Positions 42,553 to 51,097 of a DNA stretch of 64,000 nt are shown piece by piece. This DNA is from DATMER01 sp963741305 (GTDB taxonomy: Bacteria > Acidobacteriota > Thermoanaerobaculia > Multivoradales > UBA5704): NCBI GenBank assembly GCA_963741305.1, contig CAVUHL010000003.1, positions 1,240,001 to 1,304,000 on the forward strand, read 5' to 3'. The position numbers and the translations under genes are program-made. Below the pieces are notes generated by a model, which had not been told where the DNA came from, did no database searches, and was given only the letters and a program-made list of their open reading frames with translations. Numbering within the stretch: position 1 is the first letter of the stretch; every line of letters starts with the position of its first letter.

Positions 42553-43556
42553 GGCACCCGCTCCAACATGGGGGCTTCCCATTGCCCCGCGACCCAGCGC
42601 AGGCGGAGCCCTCTCTCGGCGTCCTTGGAGAGCACCGGCCGCTCCATCAGGGAGGAGAGGGCGGATGCCCGGCGTAGCACCTTGCCTGACGGGGCGAGCT
42701 CCAGGACCGACCAGGAGCTGGGACGCGCGCTCTGATGGAGGAGGTAGAGGTGATCCGAGCCGCCCCGGAACGAGGGGTGGAACGAGCCGCGCGGAGTGAT
42801 GGCGCGCTCGTCCTTCCAGCCATCCTTGTCGAAGCGGGCGAGCTGCAGACGGTAGCTCTCGCCGTCGAAGCGGCTCCAGACGAGCAGCGCGCCATTGCCG
42901 CCAATGCCGGTGGCGGCCAGGGTCGGAGTGATGTCCGGCACGGCATTGCCCTTGGAGACCGGCCGGGCCGGGCTCCAGCCCTGAGCGGTGCGCCGAGCCC
43001 AAAGGATCTCGTGGTCCTCGCCGTCGTAGGCGCTCCAGGCGAGGAGCCAGGAGCCGTCGGAGAGCACGGCGCCGGCCAGGGCGATCTGGCTCCCCGGACC
43101 GGGCTGCGAGACCGGCTCGACGGCCTTCCACGCGTGGCCGTTCCACTCCGCGGCGCGGACCGCGTGCGAGCGGTCATTGTTGCCTTCGAGCCAGGCCATG
43201 CCCTGGAGGGTGCCGTCCTCGACGAAGAACACCGCACCGCGCCGTTGCGCGCCCTGCTGCCCGGCAGGGGCGGGCAAGGCGCCCTCGTTGGAAATCAGGA
43301 AGAGCGTGGATCGCCCATCTTCCCCCACAGCGCTGCCTGCCGCGATCCAGCCCTTGTCCAACTCAGCCAGTGCGGAGACCTCGGCCCGTTGCGGAAGCTC
43401 CAGGCGCACCGAGCGGCCTCCCGGCATCTCCAAGCGCGACCCATGAAGGACAAGCGATCCCGATTGCAGAGAATCGGTCTGGGCATGGACCGTCCCGGCG
43501 AGGAAGATCAGAAGGAGACAAGCGATGCCCTGCGGGCGCGAAAACCAGACGCTCAC
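42549..43556 (-). CDS. secreted beta-propeller-like protein of unknown function
   Basis: A 335-residue protein with a signal peptide (PQGIACLLLIFLAGTVHA). The mature part has repeated blocks with Trp and Gly-Asp patterns (GSWLLAWSAYDGEDHEILWA; ALLVWSRFDGESYRLQLA), spaced about 45-50 residues apart, suggestive of a six- or seven-bladed propeller. I do not recognise a precise family. It is co-transcribed with the dockerin SGNH gene (GTGA overlap). It is 20 bp from the divergent sulfatase-like gene. Confidence 0.62.
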   Translation of the reverse strand: MSVWFSRPQGIACLLLIFLAGTVHAQTDSLQSGSLVLHGSRLEMPGGRSVRLELPQRAEVSALAELDKGWIAAGSAVGEDGRSTLFLISNEGALPAPAGQQGAQRRGAVFFVEDGTLQGMAWLEGNNDRSHAVRAAEWNGHAWKAVEPVSQPGPGSQIALAGAVLSDGSWLLAWSAYDGEDHEILWARRTAQGWSPARPVSKGNAVPDITPTLAATGIGGNGALLVWSRFDGESYRLQLARFDKDGWKDERAITPRGSFHPSFRGGSDHLYLLHQSARPSSWSVLELAPSGKVLRRASALSSLMERPVLSKDAERGLRLRWVAGQWEAPMLERVP

Positions 43557-43576
43557 GTGCGGTATCCTACCTCACC

Positions 43577-45028
43577 TTGAATAGAAGAGCCCTTCTCCTC
43601 CTGGCGGCCCTGGTCCTCGCATGTCGAGAAGAGGACAAGCCGATCCCGCCCAAAGTGCCATCCCATGAGGGGCCGATCGTCCTCATCACCATCGACGCGT
43701 TGCGGGCCGACGTGATCGGCGCGAAGCTCACCCCGAACCTCGAGAAGCTCGCCGCCGAATCCGCCTGGGCAGGCCGTGCCATATCGCCGTCGAGCTGGAC
43801 CGTCCCCTCGATGGCAACGCTCTTCACCGGCCTGCAGCCATGGAGCGTCCAGAGCTGGTCGAGCGACCGCGCCGTGCTGCGCGAAGACCTGGTCACGCTG
43901 CCCGAGGCCCTCAAGGCCAGGGGCTACAACACCGCGGGCTTCCGCTCCAACCACTGGCTGGAGAGGCCGTACGGGTACGCGCAGGGGTTCGACGACTTCC
44001 GTTACCTCGCGCAGGGCAAGCGCGCCGAAAACCACCTGGAGAAGCTGGGCCCCGGCCGCGAGTTCGTCTGGATCCACATCCTCCAGCCGCACGCGCCCTA
44101 CGTCCGGCGCGCCCCATTCGAGGATCGCGTGACCGGCGCGCCGCCCAATCTGCCGTCGAAGGTGCGTCCCGCGGACCTGGAGCCCTACTACGACCCGGCC
44201 GTGCCGCTGCCGCCCGAGCAGGAGAAGGTCTTCCGGGCCATGTACGAGCTGAACGCCGCCTATGCCGACGACCTGCTCGGCAGGATGATCGCGGCGCTGC
44301 GCCGGAGCGGCCAGTGGGAGCGCACGCTGTTCGTGGTCACCTCGGACCATGGCGAGGAATTCGGCGAGATGGAGCAGATCGCCCACGGCGGCAACCTCGG
44401 GCGCCAGCTCGTGGAGGTCCCGCTGATGATCAAGCTGCCGGCGGGCTTCAAACCCAAGCTGGCCTTGGAGACGGATCAGCGGCCCGCGACCGCCCGGGTG
44501 CGTGCCACCCTCCTGGAAGCCGCGGGCTGGGAGCCGGAGCACGGGACCGCGCCCAGTCTTTTCCATGGGACCGAAGATACCGGCGTGCTCTCGGAGCTCT
44601 ACTCGGGCAACGGCATCAACCAATTCTCCTGGGTGGAGGGGGACCGGCAGCTCCTCTGGGAGAGCCGCTTCTCCCAGCCCGAGCCCGAGTACTACCGCGC
44701 CCGTGCCGAGGGGATCGTAGGCAAGCTGGAGCGTCCGCTCTCGGAGCCGTCCAAGGTCATCTTCGGCCGGCTGGAGCAGGCCTTCTCCCGTACCCTTCCT
44801 CTGTCCGGTCTGAAGAAAGACGAGCCGAAGCTCACGCTCTGGCGCTGGTCGGAGAGGTCGAGCGAGCAGGTCGACGACCCCACGGAGATCGAGAGGATGG
44901 CCCGCCGCCTCCGGAGCGCCTGGATCGCCGCGAACGGCAAGGAGAAGGCGCCGGGCAAGAACACGGGGAGGAAGCCGCAGCTCACTCCCGAGCAGGAGGC
45001 GGAGATGAGGGCACTCGGGTACCTGTGA
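43577..45028 (+). CDS. sulfatase-like lipoprotein, first of a tandem pair
   Basis: A 483-residue protein started at TTG (43577); this is the only in-frame start placed just before the lipoprotein signal (NRRALLLLAALVLAC). Sulfatase-fold motifs: VLITIDALRADVIG and VVTSDHGEEFGEME. The nucleophile region SSWTVPSMATLFTG again has Thr in place of Cys/Ser. The last quarter is specific to this pair (LTLWRWSE, DDPTEIERMARRL, MRALGYL). The stop overlaps the start of the next gene (GTGA). It is about half identical by eye to that gene, so the pair arose by tandem duplication. Confidence 0.82.
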   Translation: MNRRALLLLAALVLACREEDKPIPPKVPSHEGPIVLITIDALRADVIGAKLTPNLEKLAAESAWAGRAISPSSWTVPSMATLFTGLQPWSVQSWSSDRAVLREDLVTLPEALKARGYNTAGFRSNHWLERPYGYAQGFDDFRYLAQGKRAENHLEKLGPGREFVWIHILQPHAPYVRRAPFEDRVTGAPPNLPSKVRPADLEPYYDPAVPLPPEQEKVFRAMYELNAAYADDLLGRMIAALRRSGQWERTLFVVTSDHGEEFGEMEQIAHGGNLGRQLVEVPLMIKLPAGFKPKLALETDQRPATARVRATLLEAAGWEPEHGTAPSLFHGTEDTGVLSELYSGNGINQFSWVEGDRQLLWESRFSQPEPEYYRARAEGIVGKLERPLSEPSKVIFGRLEQAFSRTLPLSGLKKDEPKLTLWRWSERSSEQVDDPTEIERMARRLRSAWIAANGKEKAPGKNTGRKPQLTPEQEAEMRALGYL

Positions 45029-46407
45029 AGAAGCCCGCTCTTCTGCTCGCTGGGCTGTTGCTTGCCTGCCGGGCGGAGGAGAAAGGACCGATCGTCCTGA
45101 TCACGATCGACACCCTGCGGGCTGACCACGTCGGCGCCCGGCTCACCCCGCACCTCAGCCGTCTCGCCTCCGAAGCCACCTGGGCGGGCCGCGCCATCAC
45201 GCCGTCGAGCTGGACGGTGCCATCCATGAGCGCCCTCTTCACCGGCTTCCAGCCCGCCACGACGCAGACCTGGTCCTTCGACCGCGCCGTGATCCCGAGG
45301 AGGCTGGCCCTGCTGCCCGAGATCCTGAGGGCGAGGGGCTACCGCACCGCCGGCTACCGGGCCAATCCCTGGACCATGGCGCGCTACGGCTACAGCCGGG
45401 GGTTCGACCGCTTCGACAACCTGGACGACGGTGCGGAAGCCGAAGCACACCTGGCGAGGCTCGACGGAGGCCCCGACTTCATCTGGGTCCACATGCTGCC
45501 TCCGCACTCGCCCTACGTGCGCCAGCCGCACCTGGCCGGCCGCGTCCAAGTCCCCGGTCTCCCACCCGAGGTCGAGCACGCCGACCTGGAACCCTATTAC
45601 GACCCCTCCGTGCCGATGCCTCCGGAAACGGAGCGGGTCTTCCGCGCCATGTACGCACTCAACGTGGCCTGGGCTGACGAGAAGGTCGGCCGTCTCCTGG
45701 ACGCGCTGAGGAAGAGTGGTCAGTGGGACCACACCCTCCTCGTGGTCACCTCGGATCACGGCGAGGAGTTCCGGGAGTACGGCCAGATCGCCCACGGCGG
45801 CAACCTCGGCCGCCATCAGATCGAGGTCCCGCTGATCATCAAGCTGCCCGCCGGGCAGAAGCTGGAGCCGAAAGGCCCTATCGCCACGATCCGGGTGCGC
45901 AACACACTCATCGAGGCTGCGGGAGGCGAGCCCGAGCCAGGCACCGCTCCCAGCCTCTTCCGCCCGTGGGAGGGCGGCGTGCTCTCCGAGCTCTACCTGG
46001 ACAATGGGGTCAACCATTTCTCCTATGTGGAAGGAGATCGGCAGCTCCTCTGGGAAACACATTTCGCGAAGCCCGAGCCCGAGTACTACCGGGCGCGCCT
46101 GCTGCTGACCACCGGCGCCCCCAAGCCGCCTCTCGAAGTGTTCCAGCGGTTGGAAGAAGCCGTCTCCCGAGCGCTCCCCCTGACCGGCCAACCCGGCGAG
46201 CCCCCCACCCTCACGCTCTGGCGCTGGTCCGGCAATGCCAGCGAGCGCGTGGACGATCCCCGTCAGACCGCGGAGATGGCCCGCCGCCTCAAGCGCGCCT
46301 GGATCGCCGCGAACGGTCTTGAGAGGCCGTTCGGCCGCAGGCCCTCGATGTCCGCGATCACGAAGCAGGAAGAGCGGGAGCTGAGGAGCCTGGGGTACGT
46401 CCACTAG
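45025..46407 (+). CDS. sulfatase-like lipoprotein, second of a tandem pair
   Basis: A 460-residue lipoprotein (KKPALLLAGLLLAC), starting with GTG that overlaps the previous stop. It shares with its partner VLITIDTLRADHVG, SSWTVPSMSALFTGFQP, VVTSDHGEEFREYG and the C-terminal LTLWRWSGNASERVDDPRQT region. Thr again sits at the nucleophile position. The likely site is the periplasm or outer membrane. Substrate unknown; a phosphotransferase or phosphodiesterase activity is possible by analogy to LtaS-like proteins, but the sequences also resemble ordinary sulfatases outside the active site. Confidence 0.82.
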   Translation: MKKPALLLAGLLLACRAEEKGPIVLITIDTLRADHVGARLTPHLSRLASEATWAGRAITPSSWTVPSMSALFTGFQPATTQTWSFDRAVIPRRLALLPEILRARGYRTAGYRANPWTMARYGYSRGFDRFDNLDDGAEAEAHLARLDGGPDFIWVHMLPPHSPYVRQPHLAGRVQVPGLPPEVEHADLEPYYDPSVPMPPETERVFRAMYALNVAWADEKVGRLLDALRKSGQWDHTLLVVTSDHGEEFREYGQIAHGGNLGRHQIEVPLIIKLPAGQKLEPKGPIATIRVRNTLIEAAGGEPEPGTAPSLFRPWEGGVLSELYLDNGVNHFSYVEGDRQLLWETHFAKPEPEYYRARLLLTTGAPKPPLEVFQRLEEAVSRALPLTGQPGEPPTLTLWRWSGNASERVDDPRQTAEMARRLKRAWIAANGLERPFGRRPSMSAITKQEERELRSLGYVH

Positions 46408-46827
46408 CGCCTCCAATTTTTGCTCCGAAATTCATCCTCCCCAAGCTCCCCCTAGAAGGGGATGCTGCAGCCCCACATCATTTAGGAGCAAAATCTTGTC
46501 CCCCAGAAGCGGAATCTCTAGATTTCGGAGCATAAAGAGCCAACTCAAGGATCGCGGTAGGGCAATACGCTCCGAAATGATAAGATCTAGGCTCCAAGTC
46601 AATTCATTATGCTCCTAAACTGTTTGATGATGCTCCTAAAATTAAAATCCGACAGTCCTTGGTCAAGTAATTTGCTACAAAACCGCCTGTACTTGGAGCA
46701 TAATCACGAGGTTGAGGCATAGGAAACTTTGGTTTCGGAGCATGCGGGCACACCTGAGGATCTGCCAAGCTATGGATGCTCCGAAAACGTCCAGGGGAGA
46801 TGCCTGGGGGCACATCCACTGATAGCT
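46408..46827. promoter_or_regulatory. AT-richer intergenic region with about nine copies of ATGCTCC(G/T)AAA-type motif
   Basis: No gene supported. A short motif related to ATGCTCC[GT]AAA recurs in both orientations near 46422, 46481, 46523, 46569, 46609, 46630, 46692, 46733 and 46776. Base composition is clearly more AT-rich than the neighbours. Open frames exist but lack family content. The motif could be a repeated binding site or the decayed unit of a repeat. Confidence 0.6.
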
Positions 46828-46992
46828 AGCCCCGCCAGGGGCGACATGAAATAGCCCGGCACGTGAGTGCTGGGAGAGGGAAAGGTGGGGCAGACGACGA
46901 TCCCCAGCCCCGGAGGGGCGGCATAAGGCAACGTCCGCGGCGTAGTAGCCCGGCACTCACGTGCCGGGCTATTTCATGTCGCCCTCCGGGCT
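46828..46992. repeat. long palindromic element, left flank of the LodAB-like pair
   Basis: The left arm AGCCCCGCCAGGGGCGACAT, then GAAATAGCCCGGCACGTGAG, pairs with the right arm ending at GCCCTCCGGGCT, over about 40 bp. A central segment contains GCGGCATAAGGCAACGTCCGC. A near copy is at 50141-50272 in the same orientation. Each arm has an inner palindrome (CCCGGCAC/GTGCCGGG). Confidence 0.85.
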
Positions 46993-47055
46993 TTGAGCAT
47001 TGAAATTTTGGCCGGCTCCGTTCCACTCAACTGTCAGACCAGACAGGAGACCAGC

Positions 47056-49071
47056 ATGCCTGACAAGCCCATCGTCCGCTGTGCAATCCATCCTTCCGTC
47101 GGCGTCGCGCGCGTCGGCAATGCTCCGGCGGATGAGTACTACCTGGCTCCCGAAGTTCCAGGGAGAGCAGCCGATCCGCCCGGGGGCTACAAGAACGCGA
47201 AGGGCCAGGTCCGCAAGGAGGCGGCCCGCTTCCGGATCTATGGGTACGACACGGACGGCAACGTCGTCCGGGAAATCACTGCCGAAGACGCCGAGATCAC
47301 CTGGGAGGTCCACCTGGCCAACCGCAAGGCCGCCTGGTACCAGTTCCAGAACGCCATGGACCTCAAGCAGTACGCCTTGCCCACGACCTACCGCAACGCG
47401 ACGGTCGGAGGCGGCCTGCGCCAGGCGCTGGTGAACGACCCGGGCGCGATCCGGATCGGGGGGCAGAACACCAGCGGGCCCGGCTACCGCTTCGACCAGG
47501 GCTTCGTCACCTTCCCGGGCTCCGGCCCCGTCCAGGTCCCGCTGGGCGAGCTGCGGACCGACGAGCAGGGCCGGCTCATCGTCCTCGGCGGCGATGGCAA
47601 ATCAGGCTCAGCCACGAACCAGCCGGCCGTCACCTTTGCCAACAACGACGGCTGGTACGACGACACCTCGGACGGCCCCGTCCGCGCCCAGGTGAAGCTC
47701 AAGGGTGCCAAGAAGGTCATGGAGGCCGAGCCGGCCATGGTCGCGGTGACGCCGCCCAACTTCGGCCCCGGGCTCTTCGGCGTGGTCACCCTCTACGACG
47801 TGGTCTACGACCTCTTCCTGCGCCAAGGGTGGATCAAGGGGCCGAAGCGCCTGACTTTCTGGGGGCACGTCTTCCCGATCTTCGAGCGCATGGTGAACAG
47901 CCAGTGGGTGAACCAAGGCGCCTACATCCTCTTCGGACCGGGCTCGCCGGGCGACCTGACCGATCCCGGCCTCCTCGCGAAGCTGGCGGACCCGGGCAAG
48001 GGGAGCCGGCCCGAGCGCGAGCGGGTCTTCCGGCTGTTCCGGCAGACTGTCGAGCCGTGGGATGCCCCCGGCCGCCGCGCGAAGCTGCCGCCTCCCCAGC
48101 CCTCCCACCAGCCGCCCTTCTACGGCGACGGCTTCGGAGAGTACGAGGACATCGCCATCGACGAGCTGGCCCTCACCCAGACGCAGTACGAATGGCTGCG
48201 GCAATGGGCCGAAGGGAAATTCATCCCTGGCGAGCGCCCGCCGCAGGGCTTCGACGACATCCCCCTGCGCGATCAACCCGCGGCCCTCGACCGGACTCCC
48301 TTGGAGGATTGCCTGGGCGGCCCGTTCCACCCGGGCATCGAGCTGACCTGGCCGATGCGCCGCCCGAGCATGTGGAAGAAGCCGAAGGACGCGAACGGCC
48401 TGCCGTTCCGGCTCAACATCCTGCCTCCCGACGTGGCCCCGCAGGATGATTTCGGCGCCGTGCTCACGCCCGAGGTCTGCCTCGGGCCCGGTGGCCCGCT
48501 GGATGCGAGCGGCCCTGGCACGCTCACGCGCTGGCTGGGAATCCCCTGGCAGACCGACGAGGCGAGCTGCCTGGCCGGCTACGATACGTCGGCCTATCTG
48601 CCCGTGCCCTCGTTCTGGGCCGCGCGGGTGCCGAACTTCGTGCTCAGCCAGCAGGCGTTCGACCAGGCCACGGAGCCCCGGCTGTCCTATCCGCAGAGGT
48701 TCAAACAGCTTGCGTACCGGCAATTCTGGCTGCGCGACATCCAGGGCAACGGCTATCAAGCCCGCATCAACAACATGGTCAAGGAGTGGCATCTGCTCGG
48801 TATCGTCGTCGAGCACAATGGAGACCTGGAGCCGGAGCCGGGCTTCCCGGCCCGCTACTGGGTGGAGACCGACCGTTCCACCCAGTTCAGCGACGCCGAT
48901 CCTTCCTGGCGCCAGCTCCTGATGGTGGAGGGCCTGGAGGAGGAGGAGAGGAAGACCGACCTGCTCCGCAAAGCGGCGACTCCGCTCCCGGCTCTCGCGG
49001 CCGAGAGGCAGGAAGAGCCCGCCGCGGTCGTCCATCCGCGCCGCCGCAACATCCGGCGGGACGAGCGCTGA
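47056..49071 (+). CDS. LodA/GoxA-like quinoprotein amino-acid oxidase
   Basis: A 671-residue protein started at the ATG with AGGAG 8 bases upstream. The opening IVRCAIHPSVGVARVGNA and the late GIPWQTDEASC and PSFWAARVPNFVL segments match LodA-like L-amino-acid oxidases, whose cysteine tryptophylquinone cofactor is made from a Cys and a Trp in this region; Cys and Trp residues are present there, but I cannot assign the pair by eye. No signal peptide. Such oxidases release hydrogen peroxide and are often antibacterial. The partner flavoprotein (LodB-like) needed to build the cofactor follows 2 bp downstream. Confidence 0.85.
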   Translation: MPDKPIVRCAIHPSVGVARVGNAPADEYYLAPEVPGRAADPPGGYKNAKGQVRKEAARFRIYGYDTDGNVVREITAEDAEITWEVHLANRKAAWYQFQNAMDLKQYALPTTYRNATVGGGLRQALVNDPGAIRIGGQNTSGPGYRFDQGFVTFPGSGPVQVPLGELRTDEQGRLIVLGGDGKSGSATNQPAVTFANNDGWYDDTSDGPVRAQVKLKGAKKVMEAEPAMVAVTPPNFGPGLFGVVTLYDVVYDLFLRQGWIKGPKRLTFWGHVFPIFERMVNSQWVNQGAYILFGPGSPGDLTDPGLLAKLADPGKGSRPERERVFRLFRQTVEPWDAPGRRAKLPPPQPSHQPPFYGDGFGEYEDIAIDELALTQTQYEWLRQWAEGKFIPGERPPQGFDDIPLRDQPAALDRTPLEDCLGGPFHPGIELTWPMRRPSMWKKPKDANGLPFRLNILPPDVAPQDDFGAVLTPEVCLGPGGPLDASGPGTLTRWLGIPWQTDEASCLAGYDTSAYLPVPSFWAARVPNFVLSQQAFDQATEPRLSYPQRFKQLAYRQFWLRDIQGNGYQARINNMVKEWHLLGIVVEHNGDLEPEPGFPARYWVETDRSTQFSDADPSWRQLLMVEGLEEEERKTDLLRKAATPLPALAAERQEEPAAVVHPRRRNIRRDER

Positions 49072-49073
49072 GC

Positions 49074-50162
49074 ATGGCACCGAGGGTGGCCATCGTGGGC
49101 GGCGGTCCCGCCGGCGCGGTGGCTGCCCTCGTGCTCGCCCGGCGCGGCGTGAGGGTGACGGTCTTCGAATCCGGCGACGCGCCGGCCGCGAAGGTGGGGG
49201 AGACCCTGCCGCCCGCCCTCACCCCCCTCCTGCGCCATCTCGGCTTGGAGGAATGCCTCCAGCGCGACGGCCATCTCCGCTCCCAGGGCAACCGTTCGCT
49301 ATGGGGTTCGCCCGAGCCGGGCGAGTCCCCCTTCCTTGCCAATCCCCATGGGGAAGGCTGGCACATCGATCGCCAACGGTTCGAGGCGCGGCTTGCCGAG
49401 ACTGCCTGCGAGGCCGGCGCGGAATGGCGCTGGGGCTGCCGGATCGAGAGGATCGAAGACGTGGATGCCGATTTCGTGGCGGATGCCACCGGCCGTTCCG
49501 CCCGTCTGGCCCGCCGGCTCGGAGCCAGGCGCCTGCGCTACGACCGCCTGGTGGGAGTCGGCGCGCTGCTCTCCAGCCGGACCCCCGCGTCCGACACCTA
49601 CACCCTCGTCGAAGCGACCCCGGATGGCTGGTGGTACTCGGCTCTCCTCGCCGACGGCCGCCTGGCCGTGGCCTTTCTAGGGGATGGCGACCTTCTGCGT
49701 CCCTCCACCGATCCCGCTCCCTGGTGGCGGAGGCTGCGGGAGTCGGAAGCCACCCGGGAGAGAGTGGAGGCGCACGGCTATGAATCCGGCCCGCCGTTGC
49801 GGGTTCTACCGGCGGAGAGCTCGCGCCTCGACGTAATTGCAGGCGACGGCTGGCTGGCCTTGGGGGATGCGGCGGCAGCCTACGACCCTCTCTCCTCCTA
49901 CGGCATCGCATCCGCAATGGGCTCGGGCTTCTACGGCGGCCATGCCATCGCCGACATTCTCGATGGCCGGGAGGAAGCGCGCTTCGCCTACCTGGATGTC
50001 ATGCAAAGGGCCTGCGGCACCTGCCTCGACCTCCAGCGCGAGCACTACGCCCGCGAGCGCCGCTGGCCGGACTCCCCCTTCTGGCGGCGCCGGCAGGTTC
50101 CGGAGTATGGGCTGGAGCCTCAGGGGAATGACAAGAGCCAAGCCCCGCCAGGGGCGACATGA
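49074..50162 (+). CDS. LodB-like FAD-dependent flavoprotein
   Basis: A 362-residue protein with a dinucleotide-binding N-terminus (VAIVGGGPAGAVAALVLARR), the family's GETLPPALTPLL segment and the late GWLALGDAAAAYDPLSSYG FAD motif. In LodA systems this protein is required for making the quinone cofactor. Start ATG is 2 bp after the oxidase stop, so the two are co-translated. The last residues (KSQAPPGAT) are encoded by the palindromic element that begins at 50141, and the stop lies inside it. Confidence 0.85.
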   Translation: MAPRVAIVGGGPAGAVAALVLARRGVRVTVFESGDAPAAKVGETLPPALTPLLRHLGLEECLQRDGHLRSQGNRSLWGSPEPGESPFLANPHGEGWHIDRQRFEARLAETACEAGAEWRWGCRIERIEDVDADFVADATGRSARLARRLGARRLRYDRLVGVGALLSSRTPASDTYTLVEATPDGWWYSALLADGRLAVAFLGDGDLLRPSTDPAPWWRRLRESEATRERVEAHGYESGPPLRVLPAESSRLDVIAGDGWLALGDAAAAYDPLSSYGIASAMGSGFYGGHAIADILDGREEARFAYLDVMQRACGTCLDLQREHYARERRWPDSPFWRRRQVPEYGLEPQGNDKSQAPPGAT

Positions 50163-50272
50163 AATAGCCCGGCACGTGAGTGCCGGGGTTGAGGGAGGCG
50201 GCATAAGGCAGCGTCTGCGGCGTATCAGCCCGGCACTCACGTGCCGGGCTATTTCATGTCGCCCTGCGGGCT
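50141..50272. repeat. long palindromic element, right flank of the LodAB-like pair
   Basis: A near copy of the element at 46828-46992: AGCCCCGCCAGGGGCGACAT at the left, TATTTCATGTCGCCCTGCGG near the right end, and a central GCGGCATAAGGCAGCGTCTGC. The element contains the stop codon of the LodB-like gene. Confidence 0.85.
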
Positions 50273-50328
50273 CAGAGATGGCTTGTAGGCTTGGCGGAGG
50301 CGCAACAAAATGGAAGGAGAGCCACCAC

Positions 50329-51018
50329 ATGCCAACCCTCGGAATGATCGGCGGCCTCGGCCCGGAATCCACGATCGACTACTACCGTCGCATTCTGGAA
50401 GCGTGGGAGCAAGTCGAACCCGGCACGGCCCCGTCCATTGTCATCGACAGCCTCGACGTTCAACGGGCGCTGCGCCTCGTCAGTACTGACCGGCCGGCGC
50501 TCATCGAATATCTCCTGGCATCGCTGCAGCGGTTGGCTGGGGCCGGTGTGGACTTCGCCGTGATGACCGCCAATACGCCACATATCGTCTTCGACGACCT
50601 CGTGGCCCGATCATCAATACCCTTGCTGAGCATCGTCGAGGTGTGCGCCGAGGAGGCGAGAGGCCGCGGGTTGGGACGGCTGGCCCTTCTCGGCACGCGG
50701 TTTACCATGGAGGGACCGTTCTACCCCGAGGTGTGTACCCGCTACGGCATTGCCGTGGTGCCGCCGGACGATGCGGACCGGGCCTGGGTTCACGAGCGGT
50801 ATATCGAGGAGCTCCTCAGGGGCGAATTCCGGGACGATACGCGCCATCGATTCATTTCGCTCGTCAGCCGTCTCCGGGACGAGAAAGGCGTCGAGGGTGT
50901 CATCCTCGGCGGGACCGAACTGCCGTTGCTCCTGCCCGAACCGGTCATCGCAGACATCCCCGCTCTCGACACCACGGCTTTGCACGTGGCTGCCATCGTC
51001 AAGCGTCTCCGAACCTGA
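50329..51018 (+). CDS. aspartate/glutamate racemase-family protein lacking both catalytic Cys
   Basis: A 229-residue protein with AAGGAG upstream of the ATG. LGMIGGLGPESTIDYYRRI and VMTANTPHIVFDDL, LLSIVEVCAEEA and VILGGTELPLLL are the Asp/Glu racemase family segments. The two catalytic Cys expected in the xCNTxH and GCTE motifs are Ala (in TANTPH) and Gly (in GGTE). The protein may have another activity, use other residues, or be inactive. Its position next to the LodAB-like pair after the palindrome could be chance. A weak hairpin with GGACGTTCC/GGAACGCCC arms (about 51032-51050) follows the stop. Confidence 0.8.
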   Translation: MPTLGMIGGLGPESTIDYYRRILEAWEQVEPGTAPSIVIDSLDVQRALRLVSTDRPALIEYLLASLQRLAGAGVDFAVMTANTPHIVFDDLVARSSIPLLSIVEVCAEEARGRGLGRLALLGTRFTMEGPFYPEVCTRYGIAVVPPDDADRAWVHERYIEELLRGEFRDDTRHRFISLVSRLRDEKGVEGVILGGTELPLLLPEPVIADIPALDTTALHVAAIVKRLRT

Positions 51019-51097
51019 ATGGGAAAAAGGACGTTCCGCGGAGGAACGCCCTCGGCCGGGACAGAAAATCCCGGGGGGAGGTGGGGAGGCGCGCCGG

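Noticed and set aside
46607..46956. Short minus-strand frames between the sulfatase-like and LodA-like genes
   Set aside because: They overlap repeat DNA, have no signals, and the motif array explains the region better.
51032..51050. Terminator after the racemase gene
   Set aside because: The stem is imperfect and no T-run follows; too weak to list as a feature.
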